Part shown: one piece after another, positions 26,903-36,802 of the stretch
How the letters are laid out: each line of letters starts with the position of its first letter
Numbering within the stretch: position 1 is the first letter of the stretch
Origin: Pseudocitrobacter vendiensis
GTDB taxonomy: Bacteria; Pseudomonadota; Gammaproteobacteria; Enterobacterales; Enterobacteriaceae
Direction of reading: 5' to 3'
Length of the DNA stretch: 64,000 nucleotides
Assembly (NCBI RefSeq): GCF_943590815.1
Contig: NZ_CALSBS010000010.1
Coordinates: 1 to 64,000 of the forward strand
Made by a program: the position numbers and the translations under genes
Notes under the pieces: model-generated
What the model was told of the DNA's origin: nothing
What the model saw: only the letters and a program-made list of their open reading frames with translations
Databases searched by the model: none

Positions 26903-27119
26903 TCATTGAACTGTATTAATAACCAACATAATTATCGTACCCTTCAGTTTGCTGAACCACTAGCACACTTTCCTCTGCACGCTTTTTTGATGTCACCTAT
27001 CCTTATGATGGCGTGGCGTCGCAAGTTTCGTAACACAGGTTTGACTCCGTGGCTGTGCGCTTATGGAGCGAGATTCCCATATCCTTCTCAACTTACTCAA
27101 CTTAAAGACTAAGACTGTC

Positions 27120-28532
27120 ATGAAAAAGACCAAAATTGTTTGCACCATCGGTCCGAAAACCGAATCCGAAGAGATGTTAGGCAAAATGCTCGATGCGGGC
27201 ATGAACGTTATGCGTCTGAACTTCTCCCACGGCGACTATGCTGAACACGGTCAGCGCATCCAGAACCTGCGCAACGTGATGAAGAAAACCGGCCAGAAAG
27301 CCGCTATCCTGCTGGATACCAAAGGTCCGGAAATCCGTACCATCAAACTGGAAGGCGGCAACGACGTCTCCCTGAAAGCAGGCCAGACTTTCACCTTCAC
27401 CACTGACAAATCTGTCGTCGGTAACAACGAAATCGTTGCGGTAACCTATGAAGGTTTCACTACCGACCTGTCCGTTGGCAACACCGTTCTGGTTGACGAT
27501 GGTCTGATCGGCATGGAAGTTACCGCTATCGAAGGTAACAAAGTTATCTGTAAAGTGCTGAACAACGGCGACCTGGGCGAAAACAAAGGCGTTAACCTGC
27601 CGGGCGTTTCCATCGCGCTGCCAGCACTGGCTGAAAAAGACAAGCAAGACCTGATCTTCGGTTGCGAACAAGGCGTTGACTTTGTCGCGGCTTCCTTCAT
27701 CCGCAAACGTTCTGACGTTGTTGAAATCCGTGAGCACCTGAAAGCGCACGGCGGCGAGAAGATCCAGATCATCTCCAAAATTGAAAACCAGGAAGGCCTG
27801 AACAACTTCGACGAAATCCTCGAAGCTTCCGACGGCATCATGGTTGCGCGTGGCGACATGGGTGTTGAGATCCCGGTTGAAGAAGTTATCTTCGCGCAGA
27901 AAATGATCATCGAAAAATGTATCCGTGCACGTAAAGTCGTTATCACTGCGACCCAGATGCTCGATTCCATGATCAAAAACCCGCGCCCTACCCGCGCAGA
28001 AGCTGGTGACGTTGCTAACGCCATCCTGGACGGCACCGATGCCGTTATGCTGTCTGGCGAATCCGCTAAAGGTAAATACCCGCTGGAAGCGGTGACCATC
28101 ATGGCCACCATCTGCGAACGTACTGACCGCGTGATGACCAGCCGTCTGGAGTTCAACAACGACAGCCGTAAACTGCGCATCACTGAAGCCGTTTGCCGTG
28201 GCGCGGTAGAAACTGCTGAGAAACTGGACGCGCCGCTGATCGTCGTTGCGACCCAGGGCGGTAAATCTGCTCGCGCAGTGCGTAAATACTTCCCGGATGC
28301 CACCATCCTGGCGCTGACCACCAACGAAACCACCGCGCGTCAGCTGGTGCTGAGCAAAGGCGTTGTGCCGCAGCTGGTGAAAGAAATCACCTCTACTGAT
28401 GATTTCTATCGCCTGGGTAAAGAAGTCGCTCTGGAAAGCGGTCTGGCGCAGAAAGGCGACGTTGTCGTGATGGTTTCTGGCGCACTGGTACCAAGCGGAA
28501 CCACCAATACTGCATCCGTACACGTACTGTAA
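27120..28532 (+). CDS. pykF: Pyruvate kinase I, fructose 1,6-bisphosphate activated
   Basis: Catalyses phosphoenolpyruvate + ADP to pyruvate + ATP, the last step of glycolysis. The 470 residues equal E. coli PykF. Start [14 protein letters not shown] near 34-38, the catalytic Lys in ISKIENQEG near 220, and the signature [12 protein letters not shown] near 243-254 are all present. The ATG at 27120 replaces a longer in-frame start for agreement with the family. The codon choice is that of a highly expressed gene. A strong terminator follows. Confidence 0.98.
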   Translation: MKKTKIVCTIGPKTESEEMLGKMLDAGMNVMRLNFSHGDYAEHGQRIQNLRNVMKKTGQKAAILLDTKGPEIRTIKLEGGNDVSLKAGQTFTFTTDKSVVGNNEIVAVTYEGFTTDLSVGNTVLVDDGLIGMEVTAIEGNKVICKVLNNGDLGENKGVNLPGVSIALPALAEKDKQDLIFGCEQGVDFVAASFIRKRSDVVEIREHLKAHGGEKIQIISKIENQEGLNNFDEILEASDGIMVARGDMGVEIPVEEVIFAQKMIIEKCIRARKVVITATQMLDSMIKNPRPTRAEAGDVANAILDGTDAVMLSGESAKGKYPLEAVTIMATICERTDRVMTSRLEFNNDSRKLRITEAVCRGAVETAEKLDAPLIVVATQGGKSARAVRKYFPDATILALTTNETTARQLVLSKGVVPQLVKEITSTDDFYRLGKEVALESGLAQKGDVVVMVSGALVPSGTTNTASVHVL

Positions 28533-28561
28533 TAATTTACAGATCTATTTCAGATGCTAAT

Positions 28562-28588
28562 AAAAAGCGCCCTTCGGGGCGCTTTTTT
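28562..28588 (+). terminator. pykF terminator
   Basis: AAGCGCCC-TTC-GGGGCGCTT followed by a run of seven T, about 30 bases after the pykF stop. Confidence 0.9.
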
Positions 28589-28655
28589 TATTACGTCTAA
28601 TCACCATGCTCAATAAAAAAGCAAATCGGATTTTACTATTTAAACTAAAATTATC

Positions 28656-28669
28656 TAAGACGAATCCGA
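28656..28669 (+). promoter_or_regulatory. RcsB-like box between pykF and lpp
   Basis: TAAGACGAATCCGA matches the RcsB box consensus TAAGAnnATTCCTA at most positions and shares its last 12 bases (AGACGAATCCGA) with the RcsB box of rprA in this window. It lies about 125 bases upstream of the lpp -10 element. Activity is unproven. Confidence 0.4.
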
Positions 28670-28793
28670 TGGAACTCCCCTGTTTTCATAGAGTTTTTCT
28701 TTCACCAGCGTGAAAGTCGATGCTTCTTTGAGCGAACGATAAAAAATAAGGGTTTTCGGATAAAAAAATATTCTCAAGATAAAAAAGTTTGTG

Positions 28794-28800
28794 TAATACT
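28794..28800 (+). promoter_or_regulatory. lpp promoter, -10 element
   Basis: TAATACT within GTGTAATACTTGTAACGCTACATGG, the same context as the strong E. coli lpp promoter, with an A/T-rich upstream stretch from 28760. Transcription should begin a few bases downstream, leaving a leader of about 35 bases with the GAGGGT ribosome binding site. Confidence 0.8.
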
Positions 28801-28832
28801 TGTAACGCTACATGGAGATTAACTCAATCTAG

Positions 28833-29081
<249 letters not shown>

Positions 29082-29094
29082 GAGTTCTGGTAAT

Positions 29095-29126
29095 AAAATG
29101 GCGCACATTGTGCGCCATTTTTTTTT
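29095..29126. terminator. Bidirectional terminator between lpp and ldtE
   Basis: AAAATGGCGCACA pairs with TGTGCGCCATTTT around a two-base centre, followed by a T-run on the plus strand and a TTTTA run on the minus strand. It can end both convergent transcripts. Confidence 0.9.
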
Positions 29127-29145
29127 GCCTGTGATTTAACTATCG

Positions 29146-30162
29146 CTATTGCGTTACCGTCCCTGAAACCTCGCCTTCCGACACCGCATCACCACGCTGA
29201 CCATTCTGCATCGATAATGACGGCTCTGTAGCGCGCGCTGCGCCGTTTTCAACACTGACCGCGACCGGATACCCCGCCCGACGCGTCAACGCCTTCTGAA
29301 GCTGCTCCTTGCGCACATCAGCATGCTGTGCAAACTGCGTGAAGTCAGAGGAGAGCCTGAAGCTCAGGTTCTGCGTATCCTGTTCCGGGTTCTGCGACAG
29401 CGGACGATGAACTTCTACATAGCGCATACCGTTTGGTTCAACCGAATATTTCACCGGCTCGTTGATGACGCGCACCGGCGTGCCGCTACGAACCTGGCTG
29501 AACAGCGCTTTGATATCCGGTGCGTTCATGCGAATGCAGCCTGAACTTACGCGCAGCCCTACGCTGTCCGGTGCGCTGGTACCGTGAATCAGGTATTCAC
29601 CGTTGCCGTAAGCCAGACGCAGCGCATAACGCCCTAACGGGTTATTCGGCCCGGCGGGGACGACGGCAGGCAGATTAATGCCCTTCGCCGCGGAACGCGC
29701 GCGAATGCCTGCAGGAGGCGTCCAGGTTGGATTTGGGATCTTCTGCCCTATGCGGGTCGTCATCTCCGGTGTTTCGAGTCCTTGCAAGCCGATACCAATC
29801 GGATAAACCTGGACCTGATTTTCTCCCGGTGGGAAGTAGTAAAGCCGCAGTTCAGCCAGATTGACAATGATGCCTTCACGCGGAGCATCCGGCAGCAGCA
29901 TCTGCGATGGGATGGTCACGACCGTACCCGGTCTCGGGACTGGCGCCATGGTGTTATTAGCTTCAATAAGCAGCATCGCCGCCGTATCGAAACGTCGCGC
30001 AATGGCCTGTAAGTTACGATCGCTCTCCTGAACCGTGTAAGTTTGGTTCTGACCAATCAGACGACTGTTGGCCGGAGGCAGCGGATAATCAACAGCCCAG
30101 GCGCTATGTACAGCACTAAGAGCCGCTAAGATGCTAAGAGTTATAAGAGACGCGCGCTTCAT
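29146..30162 (-). CDS. ldtE: L,D-transpeptidase LdtE (YnhG)
   Basis: A periplasmic enzyme that makes 3-3 crosslinks between diaminopimelate residues of peptidoglycan. In 338 residues: signal peptide to AWA (23), LysM peptidoglycan-binding domain at about 40-88 ([18 protein letters not shown]), and the YkuD catalytic domain at about 95-230 with HGTSAPDS (His193) and SSGCIRM (Cys209 as nucleophile). A C-terminal tail after 250 is family-specific. The start at MKRASLITL is chosen by the signal peptide. It lies beside sufE as in E. coli. Confidence 0.93.
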   Translation of the reverse strand: MKRASLITLSILAALSAVHSAWAVDYPLPPANSRLIGQNQTYTVQESDRNLQAIARRFDTAAMLLIEANNTMAPVPRPGTVVTIPSQMLLPDAPREGIIVNLAELRLYYFPPGENQVQVYPIGIGLQGLETPEMTTRIGQKIPNPTWTPPAGIRARSAAKGINLPAVVPAGPNNPLGRYALRLAYGNGEYLIHGTSAPDSVGLRVSSGCIRMNAPDIKALFSQVRSGTPVRVINEPVKYSVEPNGMRYVEVHRPLSQNPEQDTQNLSFRLSSDFTQFAQHADVRKEQLQKALTRRAGYPVAVSVENGAARATEPSLSMQNGQRGDAVSEGEVSGTVTQ

Positions 30163-30265
30163 ATGGGATTCCTTATTCACATTCACTGACAAACCGCCAG
30201 AAAGCAGAACGACCAGCGAGGCGGTTCCTGCCTCGCGTAACTGTATGAAAGCTGTCTATATTATA

Positions 30266-30682
30266 TTAGCTGAAATTAGCAACTTGCGCGCGAATTGCGC
30301 GAATCATGGCTTCCAGGCCCTGCGAGCGCGAGGGCGTGAGGTGTTGGGTCAGCGCCATCTGACTGAACCACGGGCGAACGTCAAAGGCGAGAATGTCGTC
30401 CGGCGTCATTTGATCGTAGAGAATAAACACCACGGCAATCAATCCTTTCACGATTGCCGCATCGCTGTCGCCCTGTAATTCGACCATACCCTCACGGTTA
30501 CGAGAAACAACAATCCACACCTGACTCTGGCAGCCCTGAATACTGTTTTCCGGTTTATGCGCCTCGGGGCTCAACGGCGGGAGACGCTGACCCAGCTCAA
30601 TAATGTAGAGATACTTCTCCTCCCAGTTCGCGCACCGGCCAAAATTTCGCAGCAGCTTCTCTTTATCCGGTAAAGCAGCCAT
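30266..30682 (-). CDS. sufE: SufE, cysteine desulfurase sulfur acceptor
   Basis: Accepts persulfide from SufS and passes it to SufB during Fe-S cluster assembly under iron or oxidative stress. 138 residues; the acceptor Cys51 is in IQGCQSQVW. Last gene of the sufABCDSE operon, 12 bases after sufS. Confidence 0.96.
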   Translation of the reverse strand: MAALPDKEKLLRNFGRCANWEEKYLYIIELGQRLPPLSPEAHKPENSIQGCQSQVWIVVSRNREGMVELQGDSDAAIVKGLIAVVFILYDQMTPDDILAFDVRPWFSQMALTQHLTPSRSQGLEAMIRAIRAQVANFS

Positions 30683-30694
30683 CGTTCCTCCCTG

Positions 30695-31915
30695 TTATCC
30701 CAATAAGTGATGAATGCGGCGCAACCCCGTCACCAGACGGTCGACCTCTTCAAATGTGTTATACATCGCCAGTGACGCCCGGCACATTGCCGGCACCTGA
30801 TAGAACGCCATCAGCGGCATCGCACAATGATGTCCGGTGCGCACGGCAATGCCGTAGTTATCAAGGAAACTGCCGACGTCATAGGCGTGATGCGTGCCGA
30901 GGTTAAAGGCAATGACGCCCAGTCTATCCGCCGGGCCATAAAGATGGAGATCGGGCACGTCTGCCAGCGACGTCAGAGCGTAACGCATCAGCGTTTGTTC
31001 ATACTCGCCAACCGCTTCAAGGCCCAGCGCATTGAGATAATCGAACGCCGCGCCGAGTCCAATAATCCCGCCCGTATTCGGCGTCCCGGCCTCGAAGCGC
31101 CACGGTGCTTTCGCCCAGGTCGTGCCTTCCGTCAGGCTGACGGTCGCAATCATCGAGCCGCCCCCTTCCCACGGCGGCATGGCCTGCAGTATTTCTTCTT
31201 TCACATACAACACGCCGATCCCCGTCGGCCCGTAGAGTTTGTGGCCCGAAAAGGCGTAGAAATCGCAGTCCAGCGCCTGCACATCAACCGGGTGATGCAT
31301 CACCGCCTGCGCGCCGTCGATGAGCGCTTTCGCGCCGTATTGATGCGCCAGTGCGATAAGCGCCGCCACCGGGTTTTCTGTTCCCAGCACGTTGGACACC
31401 TGGGTTACTGCCAGCAGCCGGGTACGCTCATCAAACAGCGTCGGCGCAATATCCATCTGCAATGTGCCATCGACGTTAAGTGGGATCACGCGCAGTTCCG
31501 CACCGCTACGAGCACAAAGCATTTGCCACGGTACGATATTGGCGTGGTGCTCCATCGCGGTAATCACAATGTTGTCGCCCGCACGCACGTTGTCACTGCC
31601 CCAACTGTTGGCTACCAGGTTTATTCCTTCGGTGGTCCCGCGCACGAAAACCAGCTCTTCAGCGGAACGAGCGTTAAGGAAGTTTGCCGCTTTCTGGCGC
31701 ACCTCTTCCATCCGCTGCGTTGCTTCAGCGCTCAGCGTATGAATACCGCGATGCACCGCCGCATAGCCGTGACGGTAGAATTCCGCCTCCGCGCGGATCA
31801 CCTGCTCGGGTTTTTGCGCGCTGGCCGCTGAGTCGAGATACGCCAGCGGCTGACCATTAACTTCCCGACTTAACACCGGGAAATCGGCGCGTACCTGTTG
31901 TACAGAAAATGTCAT
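30695..31915 (-). CDS. sufS: SufS, cysteine desulfurase
   Basis: A PLP-dependent group II cysteine desulfurase (also selenocysteine lyase) that takes sulfur from cysteine. 406 residues as in E. coli; Lys226 in SGHKLYGP binds PLP and Cys364 in TGHHCAMP carries the persulfide. Two bases separate it from sufD. Confidence 0.97.
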   Translation of the reverse strand: MTFSVQQVRADFPVLSREVNGQPLAYLDSAASAQKPEQVIRAEAEFYRHGYAAVHRGIHTLSAEATQRMEEVRQKAANFLNARSAEELVFVRGTTEGINLVANSWGSDNVRAGDNIVITAMEHHANIVPWQMLCARSGAELRVIPLNVDGTLQMDIAPTLFDERTRLLAVTQVSNVLGTENPVAALIALAHQYGAKALIDGAQAVMHHPVDVQALDCDFYAFSGHKLYGPTGIGVLYVKEEILQAMPPWEGGGSMIATVSLTEGTTWAKAPWRFEAGTPNTGGIIGLGAAFDYLNALGLEAVGEYEQTLMRYALTSLADVPDLHLYGPADRLGVIAFNLGTHHAYDVGSFLDNYGIAVRTGHHCAMPLMAFYQVPAMCRASLAMYNTFEEVDRLVTGLRRIHHLLG

Positions 31916-31917
31916 TG

Positions 31918-33186
31918 CTATCCCCCTGGCAAGCGCTGACCGATTCGCGCCAGAACTTGCTGTTTTAGCGCATCGTTGGCGATGGCTTCCGTCAACCCGG
32001 CGGCAAAGGCGTAGATAATAATTTTATGCGCGTCACTGTCGCTTATCCCTCGCGAACGCAGATAAAAAAGCTGTTCATCATCAATGCGTCCCACCGTCGC
32101 GCCATGGCTGCATTTTACGTCATCGGCATAAATTTCCAGCTGCGGCTTGGTATCCGCCTCAGCCAGTCGCCCCAGCAGCAGATTGTTATTGGTCATCTGT
32201 CCGTCGGTTTTGATTGCGTGTTTCGCCACGTTAATCAGACCATTAAATACCGCACGGCCTTTATCGCTAACGATGGTTTTATGCAGCTGACGGCTGTTGC
32301 AATAGCCTTTGTTATGCTCAAGCCATGTACGGGTATCGCACACTTCCGTGTTGACCGGCATCGCCAGGCTGTTCAGGCGTAAGGTGGTGTTTTCACCGTT
32401 CAACTGCGTGCTTGTGTGGTGTCGCGTTACCGCCGCACCGAGCAGAAAACTGCTGCTGTGGGCGCTGGCATCCTGACCCAGACGAATGTCGTTATGGGCA
32501 AAGTGGAAGCTTTGCGGGTTTTCAAAACCCAGCTTCAGATGATGCAAATGCGCATTGTCCGCCACGTCCATAGTGAAGCGTGCGCCGCTAAAGTGGCGTT
32601 GTTCATTCAGGCTGACGTAATGTTCAATCACCGTGGCTTCCGCCCCGGTTCCCAGCGCAATGTGGTGGCGATAATGGGCGGTATTCATTTCCTCACCCTC
32701 CAGCCCCCGCGTAATGTGCATCAGCAACAGCGGTTTCGCCGGACGTTGATTGCGCGCGACGCGAATATGCGTCACCGTCGCCGCCAGGCTTTCGGTGAGA
32801 TGCAGAAAAATTTCACCGTTAATCGCTCCGGGCAAGGCTTCGCGCTCGTTATTAACGGCAACCTCAAACCCGCTCTCTTCCAGCGCATCGCTCAGCCCTG
32901 GTGCAAACTGACCATCGACAAACACCAGACGCCACGCATCCACCGTTAAGGCCAGCGAATCGGGCGCAATATCTTCAAGCGTGGTCAGCCGCGGCGCGAC
33001 AAACTGACTGTTGAGCAAACTATCCAGCGCGGTGTATTTCCAGTCTTCATCTTTACGCGTGGGCAGCCCGAGGCGCAGCACCTGTTGCAGATGTTCACGC
33101 GCCTGCGGTGAACGCTGTCCGCCCTGCGCTTCGAACAGATGATGCCACTGTTGCAGCGCGTTACTGCTATTCGGTAAGCCAGCCAT
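31918..33186 (-). CDS. sufD: SufD, Fe-S scaffold complex subunit
   Basis: Part of the SufBC2D scaffold that builds 4Fe-4S clusters and needed for iron entry. 422 residues, with the beta-helix core typical of the SufB/SufD family and the C-terminal conserved [23 protein letters not shown]. Its start overlaps the end of sufC by 20 bases. Confidence 0.96.
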   Translation of the reverse strand: MAGLPNSSNALQQWHHLFEAQGGQRSPQAREHLQQVLRLGLPTRKDEDWKYTALDSLLNSQFVAPRLTTLEDIAPDSLALTVDAWRLVFVDGQFAPGLSDALEESGFEVAVNNEREALPGAINGEIFLHLTESLAATVTHIRVARNQRPAKPLLLMHITRGLEGEEMNTAHYRHHIALGTGAEATVIEHYVSLNEQRHFSGARFTMDVADNAHLHHLKLGFENPQSFHFAHNDIRLGQDASAHSSSFLLGAAVTRHHTSTQLNGENTTLRLNSLAMPVNTEVCDTRTWLEHNKGYCNSRQLHKTIVSDKGRAVFNGLINVAKHAIKTDGQMTNNNLLLGRLAEADTKPQLEIYADDVKCSHGATVGRIDDEQLFYLRSRGISDSDAHKIIIYAFAAGLTEAIANDALKQQVLARIGQRLPGG

Positions 33187-33907
33187 AGCCCTGCTCCTCC
33201 AGTTGTTTCACCAGGGTGAAGTCGCCGGATTTCACAATGCGCCCCTGATAAAGCACATGCACCACATCCGGCTTGATGTAGTCGAGAATGCGCTGGTAAT
33301 GGGTGACGATAATGAACGACCGTTTACCGTCACGCAGGGCGTTCACGCCGTCTGCCACAATCTTCAGCGCGTCAATATCCAGCCCGGAATCCGTTTCATC
33401 CAGTATGCACAGCTCTGGCTCAAGCACCGCCATCTGCAAAATGTCATTGCGCTTTTTCTCACCGCCGGAGAAGCCGACGTTTACCGAGCGGGTGAGCAAA
33501 TCCTGCGGCATTTTCAGCAGGCTGATTTTCTCTTCCATCAGGTCCTGAAAATCAAAACGATCCAGCGCGTCCTGACCACGGTATTTACGTACCGCATTCA
33601 GCGCCGTTTGCAGGAAAAACTGATTGCTAACACCCGGAATTTCCACCGGATACTGGAAGGCCATAAAGATGCCTTCCCCCGCGCGATCTTCAGGAGAGAG
33701 TTCCAGCAGGTCTTTCCCCTTAAAGCTGACCGCGCCGCCGGTCACTTCATAGTCTTCGCGCCCGGCGAGCGTGGCGGAAAGCGTACTTTTCCCGGAGCCG
33801 TTCGGCCCCATGATGGCGTGCACTTCCCCTGGCTTTATGTCAAGGCTTAAGCCGCGCAGGATTTCTTTATCTTCAACGGCAACCTGTAAATCTTTAATAC
33901 TTAACAT
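33167..33907 (-). CDS. sufC: SufC, Fe-S assembly ATPase
   Basis: A soluble ABC-type ATPase of the SufBC2D complex; it drives the conformational change of SufB-SufD rather than transport. 246 residues: Walker A GPNGSGKST (34-42), signature FSGGEKKR near 152, Walker B CILDETDSGLD near 166-176. It is 16 bases after sufB. Confidence 0.97.
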   Translation of the reverse strand: MLSIKDLQVAVEDKEILRGLSLDIKPGEVHAIMGPNGSGKSTLSATLAGREDYEVTGGAVSFKGKDLLELSPEDRAGEGIFMAFQYPVEIPGVSNQFFLQTALNAVRKYRGQDALDRFDFQDLMEEKISLLKMPQDLLTRSVNVGFSGGEKKRNDILQMAVLEPELCILDETDSGLDIDALKIVADGVNALRDGKRSFIIVTHYQRILDYIKPDVVHVLYQGRIVKSGDFTLVKQLEEQGYGWLTE

Positions 33908-33923
33908 AGAGATCCCTTAATCC

Positions 33924-35411
33924 TTATCCGACGCTGTGTTCAAGGCTTATCGCCAGCAATTTTTGCGCTTCCACGGCAAACTCCAGCGGCAGCTCGGAGA
34001 AGACGTCCTTACAGAAGCCATTGACGATCATCGAGATCGCATCGTCCTCGCTGATCCCGCGTTGCAGGCAGTAGAACAGCTGATCTTCGCCGATTCGCGA
34101 AGTGGTGGCTTCATGTTCCAGCTGTGCGCTGTTGTTGCGGCATTCGACATACGGGAAGGTGTGCGCACCGCAGTCCGGGCCAATCAGCATCGAGTCACAC
34201 TGGGTGTAATTACGCGCATTGGTCGCGGTCGGCATGATTTTCACCAGCCCGCGATAGCTGTTCTGGCTGTGTCCGGCGGAGATCCCTTTCGAGATGATCG
34301 TCGATTTGGTGTTTTTACCAATGTGGATCATTTTGGTGCCGGTATCGGCCTGCTGATGGCCGCTGGTCAGCGCCACCGAGAAGAACTCGCCAATCGAGTT
34401 ATCACCGCGCAAAATGCAGCTCGGGTATTTCCAGGTAATGGCGGAACCCGTTTCCGACTGGGTCCAGGACATTTTGCTGTTTTCGCCTTCGCACAGGGCG
34501 CGCTTGGTGACAAAGTTCAGGATACCGCCGGTGTTGTTATCGCCGGGGAACCAGTTTTGTACCGTGGAGTATTTCACTTCCGCATCTTTGTGGATGATAA
34601 CCTCCACCACCGCCGCGTGAAGCTGATAACTTTCACGCACCGGGGCGGAACATCCTTCGATATAGCTCACATAGCTGCCTTCATCGGCAATCAGGATCGT
34701 GCGTTCAAACTGACCGGTTTTTTCGGCGTTAATACGAAAATAGGTCGACAGCTCCATCGGGCAGCGCACACCTTTCGGGATGTAGATAAAGGTGCCATCT
34801 GATGCCACCGCCGCGTTCAGCGCGGCAAAAAAGTTATCGTTCGACGGTACCACCGTGCCCAGATACTGTTTCACCAGTTCAGGATGGTCGTGGATCGCTT
34901 CGCCAAACGAACAGAAAATAATGCCCTGCTCAGAAAGTTTTTCCCGGTAGGTGGTAGCCACAGAAACCGAGTCGAATATCGCATCGACAGCCACTTCTTT
35001 GCCTTCGCGCACCGGTACGCCAAGCTGGTTAAACGCTGCTTCAACTTCATCGGTGAGGAAGGTATTGGCGCCCGTCTGTTGGACCGCGCCCGGTTCAGAG
35101 GCACAGGTTTCATCGCAGTTACCGCAGGACGGCGCAGAGTAGTAGCTGTAATCCTGATAATTAAGCGAAGCATAGTTCGCCTTCAACCAGTGCGGCTCTT
35201 TCATCTGCTCCCAGGCGTGGAAGGCATTCAGGCGAAACTCGAGCATCCATTCCGGCTCATTGCGTTTCGCTGAAATGGCGCGGACCACCTCTTCGTTGAC
35301 CCCTTTTGCCAGTTCATCGGTCTTTAACTGGGTGAAGAAGCCCTCTTTGTAATTCAGCGGGCCGCCGGACCATGTTTTGACATCGTCAGTTGCTTCAGTA
35401 TTGCGCGTCAT
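33924..35411 (-). CDS. sufB: SufB, Fe-S scaffold protein
   Basis: The main scaffold on which the Fe-S cluster forms, receiving sulfur from SufE. 495 residues from the ATG at 35411 ([14 protein letters not shown]); the longer in-frame start runs into sufA. Features are GNCDETC near the N-terminal third, the core beta-helix region ([19 protein letters not shown]) and the C-terminal [24 protein letters not shown] shared with SufD. It starts 11 bases after sufA. Confidence 0.97.
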   Translation of the reverse strand: MTRNTEATDDVKTWSGGPLNYKEGFFTQLKTDELAKGVNEEVVRAISAKRNEPEWMLEFRLNAFHAWEQMKEPHWLKANYASLNYQDYSYYSAPSCGNCDETCASEPGAVQQTGANTFLTDEVEAAFNQLGVPVREGKEVAVDAIFDSVSVATTYREKLSEQGIIFCSFGEAIHDHPELVKQYLGTVVPSNDNFFAALNAAVASDGTFIYIPKGVRCPMELSTYFRINAEKTGQFERTILIADEGSYVSYIEGCSAPVRESYQLHAAVVEVIIHKDAEVKYSTVQNWFPGDNNTGGILNFVTKRALCEGENSKMSWTQSETGSAITWKYPSCILRGDNSIGEFFSVALTSGHQQADTGTKMIHIGKNTKSTIISKGISAGHSQNSYRGLVKIMPTATNARNYTQCDSMLIGPDCGAHTFPYVECRNNSAQLEHEATTSRIGEDQLFYCLQRGISEDDAISMIVNGFCKDVFSELPLEFAVEAQKLLAISLEHSVG

Positions 35412-35422
35412 AATCGTACCGC

Positions 35423-35791
35423 CTATACCCCAAAACTTTCGCCGCAGCCGCATTCGTTCTGCGCTTTCGGGTTATGAAATTTAAATATCTGATTTAGTCC
35501 TTCGCGCACGTAATCCACTTCGGTGCCGTCAATAAACGGCATCGCCGAAAGAGGCACCCACAGTTTTGCACCGTCAGACTCAAATAACAGGTCATCGGCA
35601 TGGGGCTCTATTACCGTATCCAGCACATAGCCAAACCCGGCACAACCGGTCTGCTTCACGCCGAGACGCACGCCCTGCATACCCGGTTGTTTGCTGACCA
35701 GATTGCGAATTTGTGTTGCTGCCGCAGGCGTTAACGTCAGGCCACGCCAGGCAAAATCATTCGGATCAAACGTTCCAGAATCTACTTCCAT
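35423..35791 (-). CDS. sufA: SufA, A-type Fe-S carrier
   Basis: Carries finished clusters from SufBC2D to target proteins. 122 residues with the three conserved A-type cysteines: Cys50 in [10 protein letters not shown], Cys114 and Cys116 in ECGCGESF. First gene of the suf operon; a Fur box lies 48 bases upstream of its start. Confidence 0.96.
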   Translation of the reverse strand: MEVDSGTFDPNDFAWRGLTLTPAAATQIRNLVSKQPGMQGVRLGVKQTGCAGFGYVLDTVIEPHADDLLFESDGAKLWVPLSAMPFIDGTEVDYVREGLNQIFKFHNPKAQNECGCGESFGV

Positions 35792-35838
35792 TGGTCTACC
35801 TCATCGGTTAAGCCATCAAAGGCATAACACTATGTTAG

Positions 35839-35853
35839 TGATAATGATTATCA
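35839..35853. promoter_or_regulatory. Fur box upstream of sufA
   Basis: TGATAATGATTATCA is a perfect 7-1-7 Fur motif, matching TGATAATnATTATCA. It agrees with the known repression of the suf operon by iron-loaded Fur. IscR and OxyR sites known from E. coli could not be placed with confidence. Confidence 0.88.
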
Positions 35854-36162
35854 CTTCAACCCATCTACAACAGGGGTATTACCTTCGAACCTGTTTTACA
35901 GGGCTTTTTATAAGCATAGACCCTCATTCTGCAGGCAACCGGGATAGATAATTTTTTACAACACATTGAAAAATAATAGATTAGGAAGAGGTCATTACTG
36001 GAAGTGGTTGATGAATAAAACATGCATCGCTAATACCTATTTATTTGATAGTTTTTCGGCCTCTCTGTGCCTTTCAGCTCACACCCTTGGTACGCAAACT
36101 TGCCGGATCGCTAAATCTGACCTAAATCATTGATGACCCCTTCAACAATATCGGGAGAAATC

Positions 36163-36354
36163 ATGGGTTATTATGTGCTTAAGAAGTCAGAAAAAGACGT
36201 TGCGCAACCGTGGTATTTTTTACTGAAGGCCGATAATCACGAAACCATCGCCACCAGTGAGATGTACTCGAGCAAGGACGCGGCGAAGAAAGGTATTGCC
36301 TCCGTTCAGAAGAACGGCGCGAGCGAAACGATTAAAGACGATACGGCGAAATAA
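36163..36354 (+). CDS. Small YegP-type protein (DUF1508), single repeat
   Basis: A 63-residue protein matching one unit of the DUF1508/YegP family (GYYVLKKSEKDVAQPWYFLLKADNHETIATSEMYSSKDAAKKGIASVQKN). E. coli YegP has two such units in about 110 residues; here there is one. The ATG is preceded by CGGGAGAAATC. The motif SEMYSSKDAAKKGIASV is the conserved core. It lies between sufA and menI, where E. coli has ydiH and the RydB RNA; neither was recognised here. The function is unknown. Confidence 0.85.
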   Translation: MGYYVLKKSEKDVAQPWYFLLKADNHETIATSEMYSSKDAAKKGIASVQKNGASETIKDDTAK

Positions 36355-36355
36355 G

Positions 36356-36384
36356 CAAAAGGCCCAGGGATTTGGGCCTTTTGC
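36356..36384. terminator. Bidirectional terminator between the YegP-type gene and menI
   Basis: GCAAAAGGCCCA and TGGGCCTTTTGC are perfect 12-base arms around GGGATT. The T-runs in both directions suit the two convergent genes. Confidence 0.85.
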
Positions 36385-36391
36385 ATTTGTT

Positions 36392-36802
36392 TTACACCAC
36401 GGCGGTGGTCAGGCGCGATGTGCAACACAAGCGCCCTTCCTCATCGAAGATTTCGATTTGCCACACCTGGCTGCGACGCCCGGTGTGGATCGCTTTACAG
36501 ACGCCGCGAACCCGGCCGCTACGCACCGAACGGATGTGGTTGGCATTGATTTCCAGCCCGACAACTTTTTGATCGCCTTCGGTACAGAGATAGCCCGCCA
36601 TTGAGCCCAGTGTCTCGGCAAGAACGACTGATGCGCCACCGTGTAACAGACCGAATGGCTGATGGGTGCGATGGTCAACGGGCATCGTCGCCTCAAGCGC
36701 ATCATCGGTTAACGCAACATAGCGAATATCCAGCAGCGCCATCATCGTCCCTTCATTCATCGCATTCAGGGCATCGAGGGTCGTCTGTCGTCTCCAAATC
36801 AT
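36392..36802 (-). CDS. menI: 1,4-dihydroxy-2-naphthoyl-CoA hydrolase
   Basis: A hotdog-fold thioesterase of menaquinone synthesis that releases 1,4-dihydroxy-2-naphthoate. 136 residues like E. coli MenI (YdiI); the catalytic Glu63 is in [12 protein letters not shown] after the conserved FGLLHGGAS. It overlaps the end of ydiJ by four bases (ATGA). Confidence 0.95.
   Translation of the reverse strand: MIWRRQTTLDALNAMNEGTMMALLDIRYVALTDDALEATMPVDHRTHQPFGLLHGGASVVLAETLGSMAGYLCTEGDQKVVGLEINANHIRSVRSGRVRGVCKAIHTGRRSQVWQIEIFDEEGRLCCTSRLTTAVV

Larger units (their letters stand above)
26628..27119. other. fumD-pykF divergent regulatory region
   Basis: About 490 bases without a gene. It is AT-rich and holds the pykF promoter, a Cra site and a long untranslated leader. 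Short open frames here have no family resemblance and no convincing ribosome binding sites, so I do not call them. Confidence 0.6.

Noticed and set aside
26701-27112. Two overlapping open frames of 72 and 103 codons upstream of pykF
   Set aside because: They lie over the pykF promoter, Cra box and leader, have no convincing ribosome binding site and resemble no family. The region is explained as regulatory DNA.
35854-36162. RydB small RNA and ydiH between sufA and menI
   Set aside because: I could not find a matching terminator or the YdiH protein sequence; a DUF1508 gene stands there instead. A diverged RNA cannot be excluded.
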